From Prochlorococcus sp. AG-402-A21 (lineage in GTDB: Bacteria > Cyanobacteriota > Cyanobacteriia > PCC-6307 > Cyanobiaceae), in contig QCHI01000002.1 in assembly GCA_003279655.1 (NCBI GenBank), positions 124,001-188,000 on the forward strand: a stretch of 64,000 bases of DNA, read 5' to 3'. Under the pieces are notes generated by a model. That model was given only the letters and a program-made list of their open reading frames with translations, had not been told where the DNA came from and made no database searches. Position numbers and translations under genes: made by a program. Of the stretch, positions 38,215 to 48,847 are shown piece by piece. Position 1 is the stretch's first letter. The number at the start of each line of letters is the position of its first letter.

Positions 38215-39289
38215 TATAATCTTTTAAAGTATTAATGATTTGAATATTATGTTTTCGCTTTTGGAGACTTATTCTGATCCAGTTTTCATCTAGAGTAATA
38301 AATGATCTACAGTCTCTTAATAAAATTCCTCTTTTTTTTAAATTCTCAATAAGATTTAATATAGAACTATCGCTTTTAATTAATTGAAAATTCGTAGTTG
38401 ACGGTAGAGGCTTAATACTAGAAAACTCTGATAAACTTTTATGTAACCATTTCCCTTCTTCTTCTACCCATTTATGGATTTTTTTTAATCTTTTTTTATG
38501 CATTTTGGAATCTGTCATGATCATATTAGTTGCATTTATTGCTAGCGTATTTACTGGCCATGGATCTCTTATCTCTTTCCATTTTGATAATCTATCTGAG
38601 TTCGTTATGGCGTATCCAATCCTTAATCCGGCAATACCTAGAAATTTAGTTAAACTTCTAATCACCACAAGGTTTTTATAGTTTTTAGTTAAATCAATGA
38701 TTGATTGATTTTCTCCCCCTGGAGTAAGAGAAATAAATGCTTCATCGCAAATTACGAGTTTATAATTAGTTAATAATTTTTCTATTGATGAACGACTCCA
38801 TAATTGTCCAGTTGGATTGTGTGGGTTTGTAATCCATAAGACATGGGTTTTTGGTTTAATTGGAAATGACTGAGGATTGCTATTAGTCCAAGATAAAGGA
38901 ATAGGGTGATGTACATAAGAAGCATTCCAACATTTTAAAGCTCTTTGATAGTCTCCAAAACCAGGTGAGGGCAAAGAACTTATACCATTTAAACTTGCAT
39001 CTCTTGCTGCCCAAGTAAACAATTCTGAGGCTCCATTGCCAGGTAAAATCATTGAAGGTTCAATATTATGCCATTTCGCAATAGAATTTTTTACTTCAAA
39101 AAAACTTCTATCAGGATAAGATTTTATAGATCTGTTATTTATACTATTAACAAGATAATTATTTAACTTTTTAGGTAACTTAAAAGGGACTATTGATGCA
39201 CTTGCATCGATTATTTTATCGTTTGAAAGTCCAAACTTTCTTGCTTCTTTTTCAACATTACCCCCATGAATATCAAAATCTATTTTCAT
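38207..39289 (-). CDS. cobC: Class I/II aminotransferase, CobC/CobD-like (threonine-phosphate decarboxylase)
   Basis: PLP fold type I enzyme of 360 residues. The N-terminal HGGNVEKEARKFGLSNDKIIDASASIVPF is characteristic of the cobalamin-pathway enzyme that decarboxylates threonine-phosphate to aminopropanol-phosphate. PLP-site features include ITNPHNPTGQLW, VICDEAF and RSLTKFLGIAGLRIGYA with the Schiff-base lysine. Prochlorococcus makes (pseudo)cobalamin, so the role is plausible, but no other cob gene is adjacent and an ordinary HisC-like aminotransferase cannot be excluded. Confidence 0.78.
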   Translation of the reverse strand: MKIDFDIHGGNVEKEARKFGLSNDKIIDASASIVPFKLPKKLNNYLVNSINNRSIKSYPDRSFFEVKNSIAKWHNIEPSMILPGNGASELFTWAARDASLNGISSLPSPGFGDYQRALKCWNASYVHHPIPLSWTNSNPQSFPIKPKTHVLWITNPHNPTGQLWSRSSIEKLLTNYKLVICDEAFISLTPGGENQSIIDLTKNYKNLVVIRSLTKFLGIAGLRIGYAITNSDRLSKWKEIRDPWPVNTLAINATNMIMTDSKMHKKRLKKIHKWVEEEGKWLHKSLSEFSSIKPLPSTTNFQLIKSDSSILNLIENLKKRGILLRDCRSFITLDENWIRISLQKRKHNIQIINTLKDYIK

Positions 39290-39357
39290 TGTATTTGAGA
39301 TAATATTGTGATCAGTTTATAGATAATTATAATAATTTATTGGAATCATTTGTGCTT

Positions 39358-40515
39358 TTATTTCCATGGTTCTTCGGAACCAATTACCTCTTTGATATTT
39401 TGGAATCCGTGTTTTTCCATTTGCAGGGTTAATCCATCTAAAATTTCTGGAACTAAATTTGGTCCCTCAAATATCCAACCTGTATACACCTGAACCAGTG
39501 ATGCCCCAGCTGCAATTCTTTCCCACGCCGATTGTGCTGAACTGATTCCACCTACACCAATGAGCGGTAAAGAATTATTAGTAATATTTCTAAGTCTTCT
39601 AATAACTTCCATTCCTCTTTTTTCTAAAGGGAGTCCACTTAAACCTCCGTTTTCTTGCTCTAAAGTATTTCCAGTTTTGATTTTTAGGTTTTTTAGGTTA
39701 AATCTATTTAAGCTTGTATTTATTGCAATTATTCCATCAATACCATTCTCAATTGCAACACTCGCAATTTCATCAATTTCTTCATTTGACAGATCTGGAG
39801 CAATTTTTACAAGCAAAGGAGGACAATTGGATAAATCTTTTAGTGTGCGTATTAACTTTTTGATGGGTTTTGTTCCTTGTAATGAGCGAAGGCCTGGGGT
39901 ATTTGGCGAACTAACATTGATAACGGCGTAGTCTGATGAAGAAGCTAATAGTCTTAAAGATAAAAAATAGTCTTTATGGGCTTCATTGAGAGGTGTAATT
40001 TTTGACTTTCCTAAATTTATTCCCAGGACACATGGTCTATTTCCTGGCGCAGGGATTTTTTGTTTTTCTATAGTGCGTAAGAATTTTTCTGCACCTTCGT
40101 TATTGAATCCCATTCTATTCAGTGCAGCTTTTTCTTTTGCAATTCTGAAAAGTCTGGGTTTTGGATTACCTTTTTGTGCATGCCAAGTAATGGTTCCTAA
40201 TTCGGCGAAACCAAATCCAAAATAATTCCAAATACCGGCTCCTACCCCATTTTTATCAAATCCAGCAGCAAGTCCTACAGGGTTTTTAAAGTGCGAGCCA
40301 AAGATAATTTGATTTAAGCTGGAATTGCTTCTTTGAAAATCACTTGATGCTTTTAAAAGGAAATTAGAAATTATTGGGAAATTTCTATTTAATGACGCAA
40401 ATTTAATGGCATTAAGAGCTGAATTAGTAAGTATTTCTGCATCAATACCCTCGTCTTGAGATAGAAGCTGACCAAGCAGAATATTATATAAGTCGTTTTT
40501 TTTATTCTTTGGCAA
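39358..40515 (-). CDS. pyrD: Dihydroorotate dehydrogenase (quinone), class 2
   Basis: FMN enzyme of pyrimidine synthesis that passes electrons to plastoquinone. At 385 residues with an N-terminal helical extension it is the membrane-associated class 2 type. It has [13 protein letters not shown], the catalytic serine region [28 protein letters not shown] and [12 protein letters not shown]. The start is a TTG at 40515 that overlaps the end of rnhA by 14 bp, indicating coupling. Confidence 0.95.
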   Translation of the reverse strand: MPKNKKNDLYNILLGQLLSQDEGIDAEILTNSALNAIKFASLNRNFPIISNFLLKASSDFQRSNSSLNQIIFGSHFKNPVGLAAGFDKNGVGAGIWNYFGFGFAELGTITWHAQKGNPKPRLFRIAKEKAALNRMGFNNEGAEKFLRTIEKQKIPAPGNRPCVLGINLGKSKITPLNEAHKDYFLSLRLLASSSDYAVINVSSPNTPGLRSLQGTKPIKKLIRTLKDLSNCPPLLVKIAPDLSNEEIDEIASVAIENGIDGIIAINTSLNRFNLKNLKIKTGNTLEQENGGLSGLPLEKRGMEVIRRLRNITNNSLPLIGVGGISSAQSAWERIAAGASLVQVYTGWIFEGPNLVPEILDGLTLQMEKHGFQNIKEVIGSEEPWK

Positions 40516-40987
40516 AATCTTTTAGTTGTACTTTTCGACCTTTAGAAAAAGCTACAGCAATTGCATCAACTCTATCATTATCTTTTTCTCCACTATGTCC
40601 CTTGACATATTGCAGTTTGATTTTTGGTAGATCAGGATGGTCAAGAGCTTTCCATAGATCTTGATTGAGAACTTGTTTACCTGATGTAGTTTTCCATCCT
40701 TTCTTTTTCCAATTCGACATCCATTTTTCCATTCCATCAATTAAATATCTGCTATCAGTTTTTATGGTTAATGAAGGGTGACATTTTATTTTTTTTAATT
40801 TCTCAAGAACAACTAATGCAGCCTGTAATTCCATACGGTTATTTGTTGTCGAAGGGCTGAAACCACCAAATTCAACTTCGCTTCCATCCTGAAATCTAAT
40901 TAATGCTCCCCATCCGCCTGGACCAGGATTGCCGCTACATGCACCATCAGTTGCTGCAGCAATAGCTAATTTTTCTTCTTTATACAT
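40502..40987 (-). CDS. rnhA: Ribonuclease HI
   Basis: Cleaves RNA in RNA-DNA hybrids. The 161-residue product holds all four acidic catalytic residues: [34 protein letters not shown] and NDRVDAIA, plus a basic handle region (WKKKGWKT). The rplL terminator overlaps its upstream edge, so it probably has its own promoter or receives readthrough. pyrD follows with an overlap. Confidence 0.95.
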   Translation of the reverse strand: MYKEEKLAIAAATDGACSGNPGPGGWGALIRFQDGSEVEFGGFSPSTTNNRMELQAALVVLEKLKKIKCHPSLTIKTDSRYLIDGMEKWMSNWKKKGWKTTSGKQVLNQDLWKALDHPDLPKIKLQYVKGHSGEKDNDRVDAIAVAFSKGRKVQLKDFAKE

Positions 40988-41017
40988 AAAAAAAAACCGG
41001 TCTTAATAGACCGGTTT
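40988..41017 (-). terminator. Intrinsic terminator of the rplJL operon
   Basis: On the minus strand AAACCGGTCT (41017-41008), an ATTA loop and AGACCGGTTT (41003-40994) form a 10-bp perfect G+C-containing stem. It runs into a T-tract from 40996 down to 40988. It lies 40 bp after the rplL stop and abuts the rnhA start codon. Confidence 0.92.
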
Positions 41018-41056
41018 CATATAAGCAGAAAATAGGTGTTTTTCCAGTAACGATAT

Positions 41057-41452
41057 TTATTTTAAAGTTACTTTTCCGCCAACAGCCTCAATTGCTTTCT
41101 TCAAAGCTTCAGCATCTTCTTTTGTTGCTCCTTCTTTTATTGTTTTTGGAGCAGCTTCAACTAAGGCTTTTGCTTCGCCAAGGCCTAAACCTGTGGCATT
41201 TCGAACTTCTTTAAGGACTTTGATTTTAGATGAAGCGTCAAAGCTTTCTAAAACTACCTCAAATTCAGTTTTTTCTTCGGCGGCATCGGCACCATCGCCA
41301 CCCGCAGCAGCTCCTGGAGCTGCCATGACAACGCCAGCAGATGCGGCAGCAGATACACCAAAAGCTTCTTCTATTTGCTTGACAAGCTCTGAAGCTTCAA
41401 GCAAAGAGAGGCTTTTTAATGAATCTAAGATTTCATCGGTTTTTGCAGACAT
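41057..41452 (-). CDS. rplL: 50S ribosomal protein L7/L12
   Basis: Stalk protein of 131 residues that recruits translation factors. It has the N-terminal dimerisation helix region ([24 protein letters not shown]), an Ala/Gly-rich hinge (about residues 35-60) and a C-terminal domain with [24 protein letters not shown]. The gene follows rplJ by 52 bp and is ended by a strong terminator. Confidence 0.98.
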   Translation of the reverse strand: MSAKTDEILDSLKSLSLLEASELVKQIEEAFGVSAAASAGVVMAAPGAAAGGDGADAAEEKTEFEVVLESFDASSKIKVLKEVRNATGLGLGEAKALVEAAPKTIKEGATKEDAEALKKAIEAVGGKVTLK

Positions 41453-41504
41453 GTTTTAAATCAGCAACTAAGTAAGTAGAAAACAAATTGTTTAACAAGG
41501 AGTA

Positions 41505-42032
41505 TCAGCTCTCGCTGCTCTCAGAATGTTGTTTAAGAGATCTTGCAAGTCCAGATGGAACCTCATTTATGCCAATAGCGAGTTTGCTTGTTATGGAATT
41601 CATTGCACCAGCAATTTGTGCCATAAGTGCTTCCTTGCTAGGAAGTTTTGCAATCGCTTTGATTTCATCTTGAGATAAAAGTTTGCCTTCGAAAAGACCT
41701 CCTTTAGTCTCAGACTTTTGAGTTTCCTTTTGAAATGCTTGAACAGCTTTAACAGCACTCCCAACATCACCTTTGATTAAAACAAAGGCGTTAGTTCCAG
41801 TAAGCAATGACTCCAAACCAGTCCAGGAGTCTTTCCCTTTTATGGCTTGACGCATCAAGGTGTTTTTAGTGACCTTGCAGATGCCATCGCTTTTTTGCAA
41901 TCTTGAGCGCAAGTCAGACATCTCTTTTGTGGATAAGCCCTTGTAATCAAGAACTAAAGCCATTTCGGAGGTATCTAGTAGCCCCTCTATTGTTTCGACG
42001 ATCTGTTTTTTGCTTTCCAGCGTGCGGCCCAT
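41505..42032 (-). CDS. rplJ: 50S ribosomal protein L10
   Basis: Stalk base protein that binds L12 dimers. The ATG at 42032 gives 175 residues beginning [13 protein letters not shown], matching the family. The longer frame reaching 42083 would translate part of the leader and is rejected. [17 protein letters not shown] and [11 protein letters not shown] are typical. The C-terminal helix carries the L12 docking region. L10 (with L12) normally represses its own mRNA through the leader listed here. Confidence 0.96.
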   Translation of the reverse strand: MGRTLESKKQIVETIEGLLDTSEMALVLDYKGLSTKEMSDLRSRLQKSDGICKVTKNTLMRQAIKGKDSWTGLESLLTGTNAFVLIKGDVGSAVKAVQAFQKETQKSETKGGLFEGKLLSQDEIKAIAKLPSKEALMAQIAGAMNSITSKLAIGINEVPSGLARSLKQHSESSES

Positions 42033-42089
42033 AATAATTGGATCGAATCGGGGGAAGAACTGGACATACGGCCATATTCCCATAAGGAA

Positions 42090-42235
42090 TCGAGGCCGCT
42101 AACGATTCAATCCAATAAAGATAAAACCTGCGTATGCCTCGGCGGGATTTATAGATTCCATTAAAAGATAGGTTTAATGGATTCAGACCTGCTGTCTTTG
42201 GCTGGGCGCATGCCCTTGTGGCTATGCCACTTAGC
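42090..42235 (-). ncRNA. Ribosomal protein L10 leader (autoregulatory mRNA structure)
   Basis: The 222-bp gap between rplA and rplJ is unusual for this operon and contains the conserved L10-leader blocks when read on the minus strand: AAAGACAGCAGGT (about 42200-42188), then an 8-bp perfect hairpin CCATTAAA/TTTAATGG (42180-42158), then CCCGCCGAGGC (42146-42136). In other bacteria this kink-turn-containing structure binds the L10-L12 complex and limits rplJL expression. The exact ends are uncertain. Confidence 0.8.
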
Positions 42236-42254
42236 TAATTTACAACAACAAGGG

Positions 42255-42962
42255 TCACTTTTCTTTCTGCAATTCTTGTAATTCGTTGATATCTACTTCA
42301 ACGGATGGTCCCATGGTGGATGTAATAAAAAAGCTTCTCCAGAATTTTCCTTTTGCTCCGCTTGGTTTATTTTTTTCTATTGTAAATTGCAATGTCTTCA
42401 AATTTTCAAGAAGAGCCTCTTCCGAAAAACTTGCTTTACCAAATCGGACATGTACAATTCCTGCTTTGTCTGCTCTAAATTCAAGTTTTCCTGCCTTAAA
42501 TTCTTTAATAGCTCCTGCTAAATCGGTTGTAACTGTTCCTGCTTTTGGATTAGGCATGAGCCCTCTAGGCCCAAGCACTCTTCCAAGTTTTGCAACCTTA
42601 GGCATCATATCCGGAGTTGAAATTAGTAGGTCGAAGTCCATTTCTCCTTTGTTAATTGAATCAACTAAATCTTCTTCTCCAGCTAGATCAGCTCCTGCTT
42701 TAGTTGCCTCAGAAACTTTTTCTCCACGTGTAACTACTGCTATTCGTACTTTCTGACCAGTACCACTTGGTAAGGCAACTGTCGTTCTTAGTTGCTGATC
42801 AGTATATTTTGGATCAATGCCTAGTCTTATGTGAGCTTCAATAGTCTCATCGAATTTTGCATTTGCATTCTCCTTGACTAGCTTTATGGCTTCAATTGGA
42901 GAATATGAACGCTCTTCCACTTTGGAAAGTAACGTTGTCATTCTTTTAGAAAAATTTTTCAT
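42255..42962 (-). CDS. rplA: 50S ribosomal protein L1
   Basis: Binds 23S rRNA at the L1 stalk near the E site. It has 235 residues with [36 protein letters not shown] and the signature region [16 protein letters not shown]. Second gene of the L11-L1 pair, 69 bp after rplK. In many bacteria L1 also represses the L11 operon by binding its mRNA; I did not identify the site here. Confidence 0.98.
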   Translation of the reverse strand: MKNFSKRMTTLLSKVEERSYSPIEAIKLVKENANAKFDETIEAHIRLGIDPKYTDQQLRTTVALPSGTGQKVRIAVVTRGEKVSEATKAGADLAGEEDLVDSINKGEMDFDLLISTPDMMPKVAKLGRVLGPRGLMPNPKAGTVTTDLAGAIKEFKAGKLEFRADKAGIVHVRFGKASFSEEALLENLKTLQFTIEKNKPSGAKGKFWRSFFITSTMGPSVEVDINELQELQKEK

Positions 42963-43031
42963 AATAAATTGGGGTCCATTCGACTTTTAGTCTCCCCCTT
43001 TAAGAGAACGTTTGATGATTTTACGATTTAA

Positions 43032-43457
43032 TCAGTCCTTTATGGAAACCCCCATGTTTTTGGCTGTCCCCTCAATAACTTTCATCGCTGATTCAATGCT
43101 GCTGCAATTGAGATCTGGAAGTTTTGTCTTAGCAATTTCTTCAAGTTGACTTTTACTAATCGAACCAGCAGTTCCTTTAGCAGACTCGCCTGAACCTTTC
43201 GCAATACCTGCAGCTTTAGTTATCAAAACAGAAGCGGGAGGAGTTTTTGTGATGAAAGTAAAACTTCTATCTTCGAAAACTGATATTTCTACAGGAATAA
43301 CAAAGCCAGCTTTGTCTTGGGTGCGCGAATTGTATTCTTTACAAAACGCCATTATATTTACCCCATGTTGACCAAGCGCAGGTCCAACGGGAGGAGCTGG
43401 GTTAGCTTTGCCAGCCTGTAAGGCTAACTTGATCAGGGCTACTACTTTCTTTGCCAT
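43032..43457 (-). CDS. rplK: 50S ribosomal protein L11
   Basis: GTPase-associated-centre protein of 141 residues with [34 protein letters not shown] and a C-terminal rRNA-binding domain ending in [10 protein letters not shown]. It lies between nusG and rplA in the conserved secE-nusG-L11-L1-L10-L12 order. Confidence 0.98.
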   Translation of the reverse strand: MAKKVVALIKLALQAGKANPAPPVGPALGQHGVNIMAFCKEYNSRTQDKAGFVIPVEISVFEDRSFTFITKTPPASVLITKAAGIAKGSGESAKGTAGSISKSQLEEIAKTKLPDLNCSSIESAMKVIEGTAKNMGVSIKD

Positions 43458-43558
43458 CGGCTAAAAATTGAACTAATGCGGAAAACCTGAAACTAATCAG
43501 ATAAATTATCTAATAAACTTAACTCCTAGACTGACCAGACAGCAAAAGGAAATTAAAA

Positions 43559-44230
43559 TCAATTTTGTTTGGTTATTTGAGAAAATTCAAGTTCAACAGG
43601 TGTTTCCCTTCCGAAAATTGATAAAAGCGCTTTAAGTTTGTTTCTTTCTCCTGAAACTTCAATTACTTCTCCTTGGAAATCTTTAAAAGGACCTGAAGTT
43701 ACAACAATCTGATCACCTTCTTCTACATCCAACTTAACTACAGTTTTCTTCTCAGCTGCTCGTTTAAAAATTCTATTAACCTCTTGTCTGCTAAGAGGGC
43801 GAGGTTTTATATGCCCTCGAGCTTTACCAGTAGCTCTTCGGTCTTCTGCACCAACAAAATTAATTACATTGGGAGTACTTCTTACAGCCATCATGGTGTC
43901 TTCATCTAACACCATACGAACCAGAACATATCCAGGGAATACCTTTTCTTCTGTGGTCTGCCTACTACCATCTTTTTTTAGCTTAACCGCAGGTGTTTGA
44001 GGGATTTCTATCTCTATAATTCTGTCACTAACGCCAAGAGTGATAGCTCTTTGTTCAAGTGTCGCTTTTACTTTCTTTTCGCAACTGGACGCAACTTGAA
44101 TAGCATACCAACGTGCAATATTTGTCTTGATTGCTTGGTTTGCAAAATGTGATTGATCATCCTCAATTATTTCTGAGCTATCAATTATTTTTTTTGAATC
44201 TTTAGTAGGGGTGGTTTCAATATCTGACAC
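43559..44230 (-). CDS. nusG: Transcription termination/antitermination protein NusG
   Basis: Binds RNA polymerase and couples transcription to termination or translation. Its 223 residues include a ~35-residue acidic N-terminal extension, the NGN domain (WYAIQVASSCEKKVK to VFPGYVLVRM) and a C-terminal KOW domain (GDQIVVTSGPFKDFQGEVIEV). The start is GTG at 44230. It follows secE by 42 bp. Confidence 0.96.
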   Translation of the reverse strand: MSDIETTPTKDSKKIIDSSEIIEDDQSHFANQAIKTNIARWYAIQVASSCEKKVKATLEQRAITLGVSDRIIEIEIPQTPAVKLKKDGSRQTTEEKVFPGYVLVRMVLDEDTMMAVRSTPNVINFVGAEDRRATGKARGHIKPRPLSRQEVNRIFKRAAEKKTVVKLDVEEGDQIVVTSGPFKDFQGEVIEVSGERNKLKALLSIFGRETPVELEFSQITKQN

Positions 44231-44272
44231 TGGAAAAAATTGTGAGAGGTTTAAAAATTTAGATTAGTGAAC

Positions 44273-44515
44273 TCAGCGGAATATCTGAGTAGAGGCCCAT
44301 CCATAAAAACGGCTTACAGCGGCAATTGATACTGCTGATAAAGTGACCATTAAAATCACAGCAACAGATTCGCTGAAAAGTTGTTGGCGTGAAGGCCATA
44401 CAACAAGTTTCATTTCATCAATTGTAGAGGATAAAAAACTTTTTTTTAAGGCAGGCTTTTCCTGTTGTGTAGGAATTACCTTTTCTTGATCCTCTTTAGA
44501 GGTTGGACTTGTCAC
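44273..44515 (-). CDS. secE: Preprotein translocase subunit SecE
   Basis: Short form of SecE (80 residues) with a single C-terminal transmembrane span (SVAVILMVTLSAVSIAAV) preceded by the conserved amphipathic segment EMKLVVWPSRQQL. It stabilises SecY in cytoplasmic and thylakoid membranes. The start is GTG at 44515. First gene of the secE-nusG-ribosomal protein block, 71 bp after clpB. Confidence 0.95.
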   Translation of the reverse strand: MTSPTSKEDQEKVIPTQQEKPALKKSFLSSTIDEMKLVVWPSRQQLFSESVAVILMVTLSAVSIAAVSRFYGWASTQIFR

Positions 44516-44586
44516 TTTGGGAAGATTGAAAGGAAGGTACTTTAAAAAGAAAGGCTATAAACCTAGATTAACTTATGTTTGATAGA

Positions 44587-47352
44587 TTAGTTATCGATTA
44601 AAAAAAGAAGTTTTTTAGACTCATCATTTTTAGTCTCAACCCTAATTGAGCTGGCATCTTCAAAAGCCTCCTCTAGAATTTGTGTTGCCAGTGGGTTTTC
44701 TAATCTTCTTCGAATCACTCTTTTTAGTGGTCTGGCCCCATATTCAGGTTCGTAGCCTTCATCAGCAAGAGTTTTAATGGTGTTTTCGTCAACATAAAGA
44801 TCTAAACCTTGGTGCTTGAGAAGCTTCTTTAGTTCTTCAAGTTGAAGTCGGACTATCTGTTGTAAACTTTCAGGCTTTAGTGGACTAAATCTTATTACTT
44901 CATCAATGCGGTTCAAAAACTCCGGTCGAAAATGTTTTGTTAAAGCCTCGTTGATTTTTTGATCTAATTCTTGAGCAAGAATATTTTTATTTGAATTTTC
45001 GCTTTGAACTTGACGTGAATTATTTAAGATTGCTTTGCTAGCGAGATTGCTGGTCATAACAATAACTGTATTTCTAAAATCTACTGTTCGACCTTGAGAA
45101 TCAGTTAGTCTTCCATCGTCTAACACCTGTAAAAGGATGTTGAAAACTTCTGGATGAGCTTTTTCAATCTCATCAAGGAGTAAAACTGCATAAGGTCTTT
45201 TTCTAATTGCCTCTGTTAATTGCCCACCTTCTTCGTAACCCACGTATCCTGGCGGTGCACCTAAGAGTCTTGAAACAGCATTTCTCTCCATATACTCACT
45301 CATGTCAAGTCTCAATAACGCGTCCTCTTCATCAAATAAAGAACTTGCTAGTGATTTAGCAAGTTCAGTTTTTCCAACACCTGTAGGGCCTAGAAAAAGA
45401 AAGGATCCTATAGGCCTTCTTATGTCCTGCATCCCAGCTCTTGCTCTACGAATCGCTGCTGAGACTGCTTGAACAGCAATTGGTTGACCAATAACTTTTT
45501 TTTCTAAGTCTTGTTCTAAATTTAAGAGCTTTTGTCTTTCACCTGATAAAACTTTGCTAACAGGAATTCCTGTCCATCTTGAGACAACATCAGCTATATC
45601 TTCTGGGTCAACTTGATCTGTTAGCAAGGAATTGCCATACTCTTTATCTTCTTGAATAGAAACTTCTATTTCTTTTATTCTTTCTTTGATTTGAAAAAAT
45701 TGTTCATATTTAAGTCTTTCTATTTCTTCAATATCACCAGAGATTTCAGCTTCTCTTATTAAATTTTTTACTTCTTCAGTCCTAATTTTTAGTTCTTGTA
45801 ATTCAGTTGATTTCTCAATTTGATCTTGCCATTTTTGTTTGACCTGATCTAGCTCATAGAGTAACAATTCTTTTTGTTCTTCAAGACTATTTATAGTCTC
45901 TAAGGTTGTCTCTTCGTTTGCATTTTGGATTGAAGATTCTAAATGATTAATCTGGGATTCTTTCTCTTCTATGACTTTTGGTTTTGATGCAGATTCGATT
46001 TTTACTTGAGCTGAAGCCTCGTCAATTAAGTCAATAGCTTTATCAGGTAGGCATCTATCACTTATATACCTATGAGATAAGCGATTTGCTGTGATTAGTG
46101 CTTCTTCAGTAATAGTGACTCCGTGATGAAACTCATAATTTTCTTTAAGTCCTTTTAGGATTTTTAAACTTAAATCTAAGCTGGGTTCTTTGATAGATAC
46201 TTGCTGAAATCGTCTATCAAGTGCAAGATCTTTTTCGATTGTACGTCTATAATTGTCCGGAGTCGTTGCACCAATGCAACGTAAGTCTCCACTAGCTAAT
46301 AATGGCTTTAATAGACTGCCAGCATCAGTGTTTGATCTGTCTTTGCTTACAATTGAATGTAATTCGTCAATAAATAGAATTACTCCTTTTTCACTATTGC
46401 TGATTTCACTTAACAATGATCTAAATCGTTCTTCAAATTGTCCTCGGAATTTAGCTCCAGCTATTAATGCACCGATATCAAGTGAGATTAGTCTTAAACC
46501 TTGAAGAGAATCAGGAAGTTCGTTGGCTATTATTTTTTGAGCTAATAATTCTGCTACTGCTGTTTTCCCAACACCTGGAGCGCCAATTAATACGGGATTA
46601 TTTTTGCCTCTTCGAGATAAAACTTTTGTAATTGCTTTGATTTCCGACTCTCTGCCGATCACTGGGTCTAATCTCCCATTTTCAGCTTCGGCTGTAAGGT
46701 CTTTGCAGTATAGATCCAGTGGACTTGGCGTTTCATTAAGTTTTAAAGGTTCTTGTTTTGATGTGATCTCTTCCTTCTTAATAGGAGTAAGTGGCTCGGG
46801 GTCAGGATTCTTTGAAGTATTTTTGGTAGAGACAGAAGACCTTGAATTTTTTTGTGGTCTATCATCTTTTTGTTGAGTGGTAATTCTTTTTGATTGGTTA
46901 AATGATTTAGGTGCTGGTAGTCGTCTCAATTCCGCTTCAAGAATTTCACTAGGGAGACCTGCTTGATAAAAAAGATCTTCTCCTAATCGATTGTCTCTAC
47001 CAATTGCGATAAGCATATGAGATATTTCTATTTGGTTGGATCCCCATCTAGAGCGAAAATCATCAGCTGTTTCTAGAAGAATTTCTAAATCTTCTCCAAT
47101 AAATAAGTCTGATTGATTGTTGATTGGTAGTTCAGCGATAAAGTTTTCTAAAATTTCATTTATTTCTTCATGGTTTACAGGAAGGGAATTTGTATATTTC
47201 TGAAATTTTTTATTTCTAAAAAGAACTTGAATAAGATGCTCAACATCTAAATTCTGATGTCGCCACCTTCTTGCTGATTGTTCCGCTATTAGTAAAAGAC
47301 TCCAAGCTTCATCGCTAAAAGAATCTGGTTCTGTAGTTAGGCTTCCATTCAT
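44587..47352 (-). CDS. clpB: ClpB-type Hsp100 disaggregase/ATPase
   Basis: 921 residues with Clp N-repeats (1-145), a polar Lys/Ser/Pro-rich linker of about 60 residues (148-208), AAA1 with Walker A GAPGVGKTA at 257-264, a coiled-coil middle domain (about 455-560) and AAA2 with GPTGVGKTE. The middle domain indicates the ClpB class, which disaggregates proteins with DnaK/DnaJ and does not feed ClpP. Cyanobacteria often have two ClpB proteins; the long linker and divergent N-domain suggest the second, non-canonical one (ClpB2), but this is inference. It is upstream of secE and diverges from eno. Confidence 0.88.
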   Translation of the reverse strand: MNGSLTTEPDSFSDEAWSLLLIAEQSARRWRHQNLDVEHLIQVLFRNKKFQKYTNSLPVNHEEINEILENFIAELPINNQSDLFIGEDLEILLETADDFRSRWGSNQIEISHMLIAIGRDNRLGEDLFYQAGLPSEILEAELRRLPAPKSFNQSKRITTQQKDDRPQKNSRSSVSTKNTSKNPDPEPLTPIKKEEITSKQEPLKLNETPSPLDLYCKDLTAEAENGRLDPVIGRESEIKAITKVLSRRGKNNPVLIGAPGVGKTAVAELLAQKIIANELPDSLQGLRLISLDIGALIAGAKFRGQFEERFRSLLSEISNSEKGVILFIDELHSIVSKDRSNTDAGSLLKPLLASGDLRCIGATTPDNYRRTIEKDLALDRRFQQVSIKEPSLDLSLKILKGLKENYEFHHGVTITEEALITANRLSHRYISDRCLPDKAIDLIDEASAQVKIESASKPKVIEEKESQINHLESSIQNANEETTLETINSLEEQKELLLYELDQVKQKWQDQIEKSTELQELKIRTEEVKNLIREAEISGDIEEIERLKYEQFFQIKERIKEIEVSIQEDKEYGNSLLTDQVDPEDIADVVSRWTGIPVSKVLSGERQKLLNLEQDLEKKVIGQPIAVQAVSAAIRRARAGMQDIRRPIGSFLFLGPTGVGKTELAKSLASSLFDEEDALLRLDMSEYMERNAVSRLLGAPPGYVGYEEGGQLTEAIRKRPYAVLLLDEIEKAHPEVFNILLQVLDDGRLTDSQGRTVDFRNTVIVMTSNLASKAILNNSRQVQSENSNKNILAQELDQKINEALTKHFRPEFLNRIDEVIRFSPLKPESLQQIVRLQLEELKKLLKHQGLDLYVDENTIKTLADEGYEPEYGARPLKRVIRRRLENPLATQILEEAFEDASSIRVETKNDESKKLLFLIDN

Positions 47353-47509
47353 TTGCGATCAATTTTGATTCAAAGTGGTCATTTGCCTTCTGAATTTTGA
47401 TTGAGACCTTTTTATCGACACATGTATTTTTTGTTAAGACAAATTTGATTGATTAGGTCTTGGAAAGCAAGCTAGATTAGCAATTCAGGAACATATAGGA
47501 ATAATGTAG

Positions 47510-48841
<1,332 letters not shown>

Positions 48842-48847
48842 TTTTTA

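Noticed and set aside
42033..42083. 17-residue N-terminal extension of L10
   Set aside because: The extension translates part of the leader and does not resemble L10; the ATG at 42032 gives the family N-terminus.
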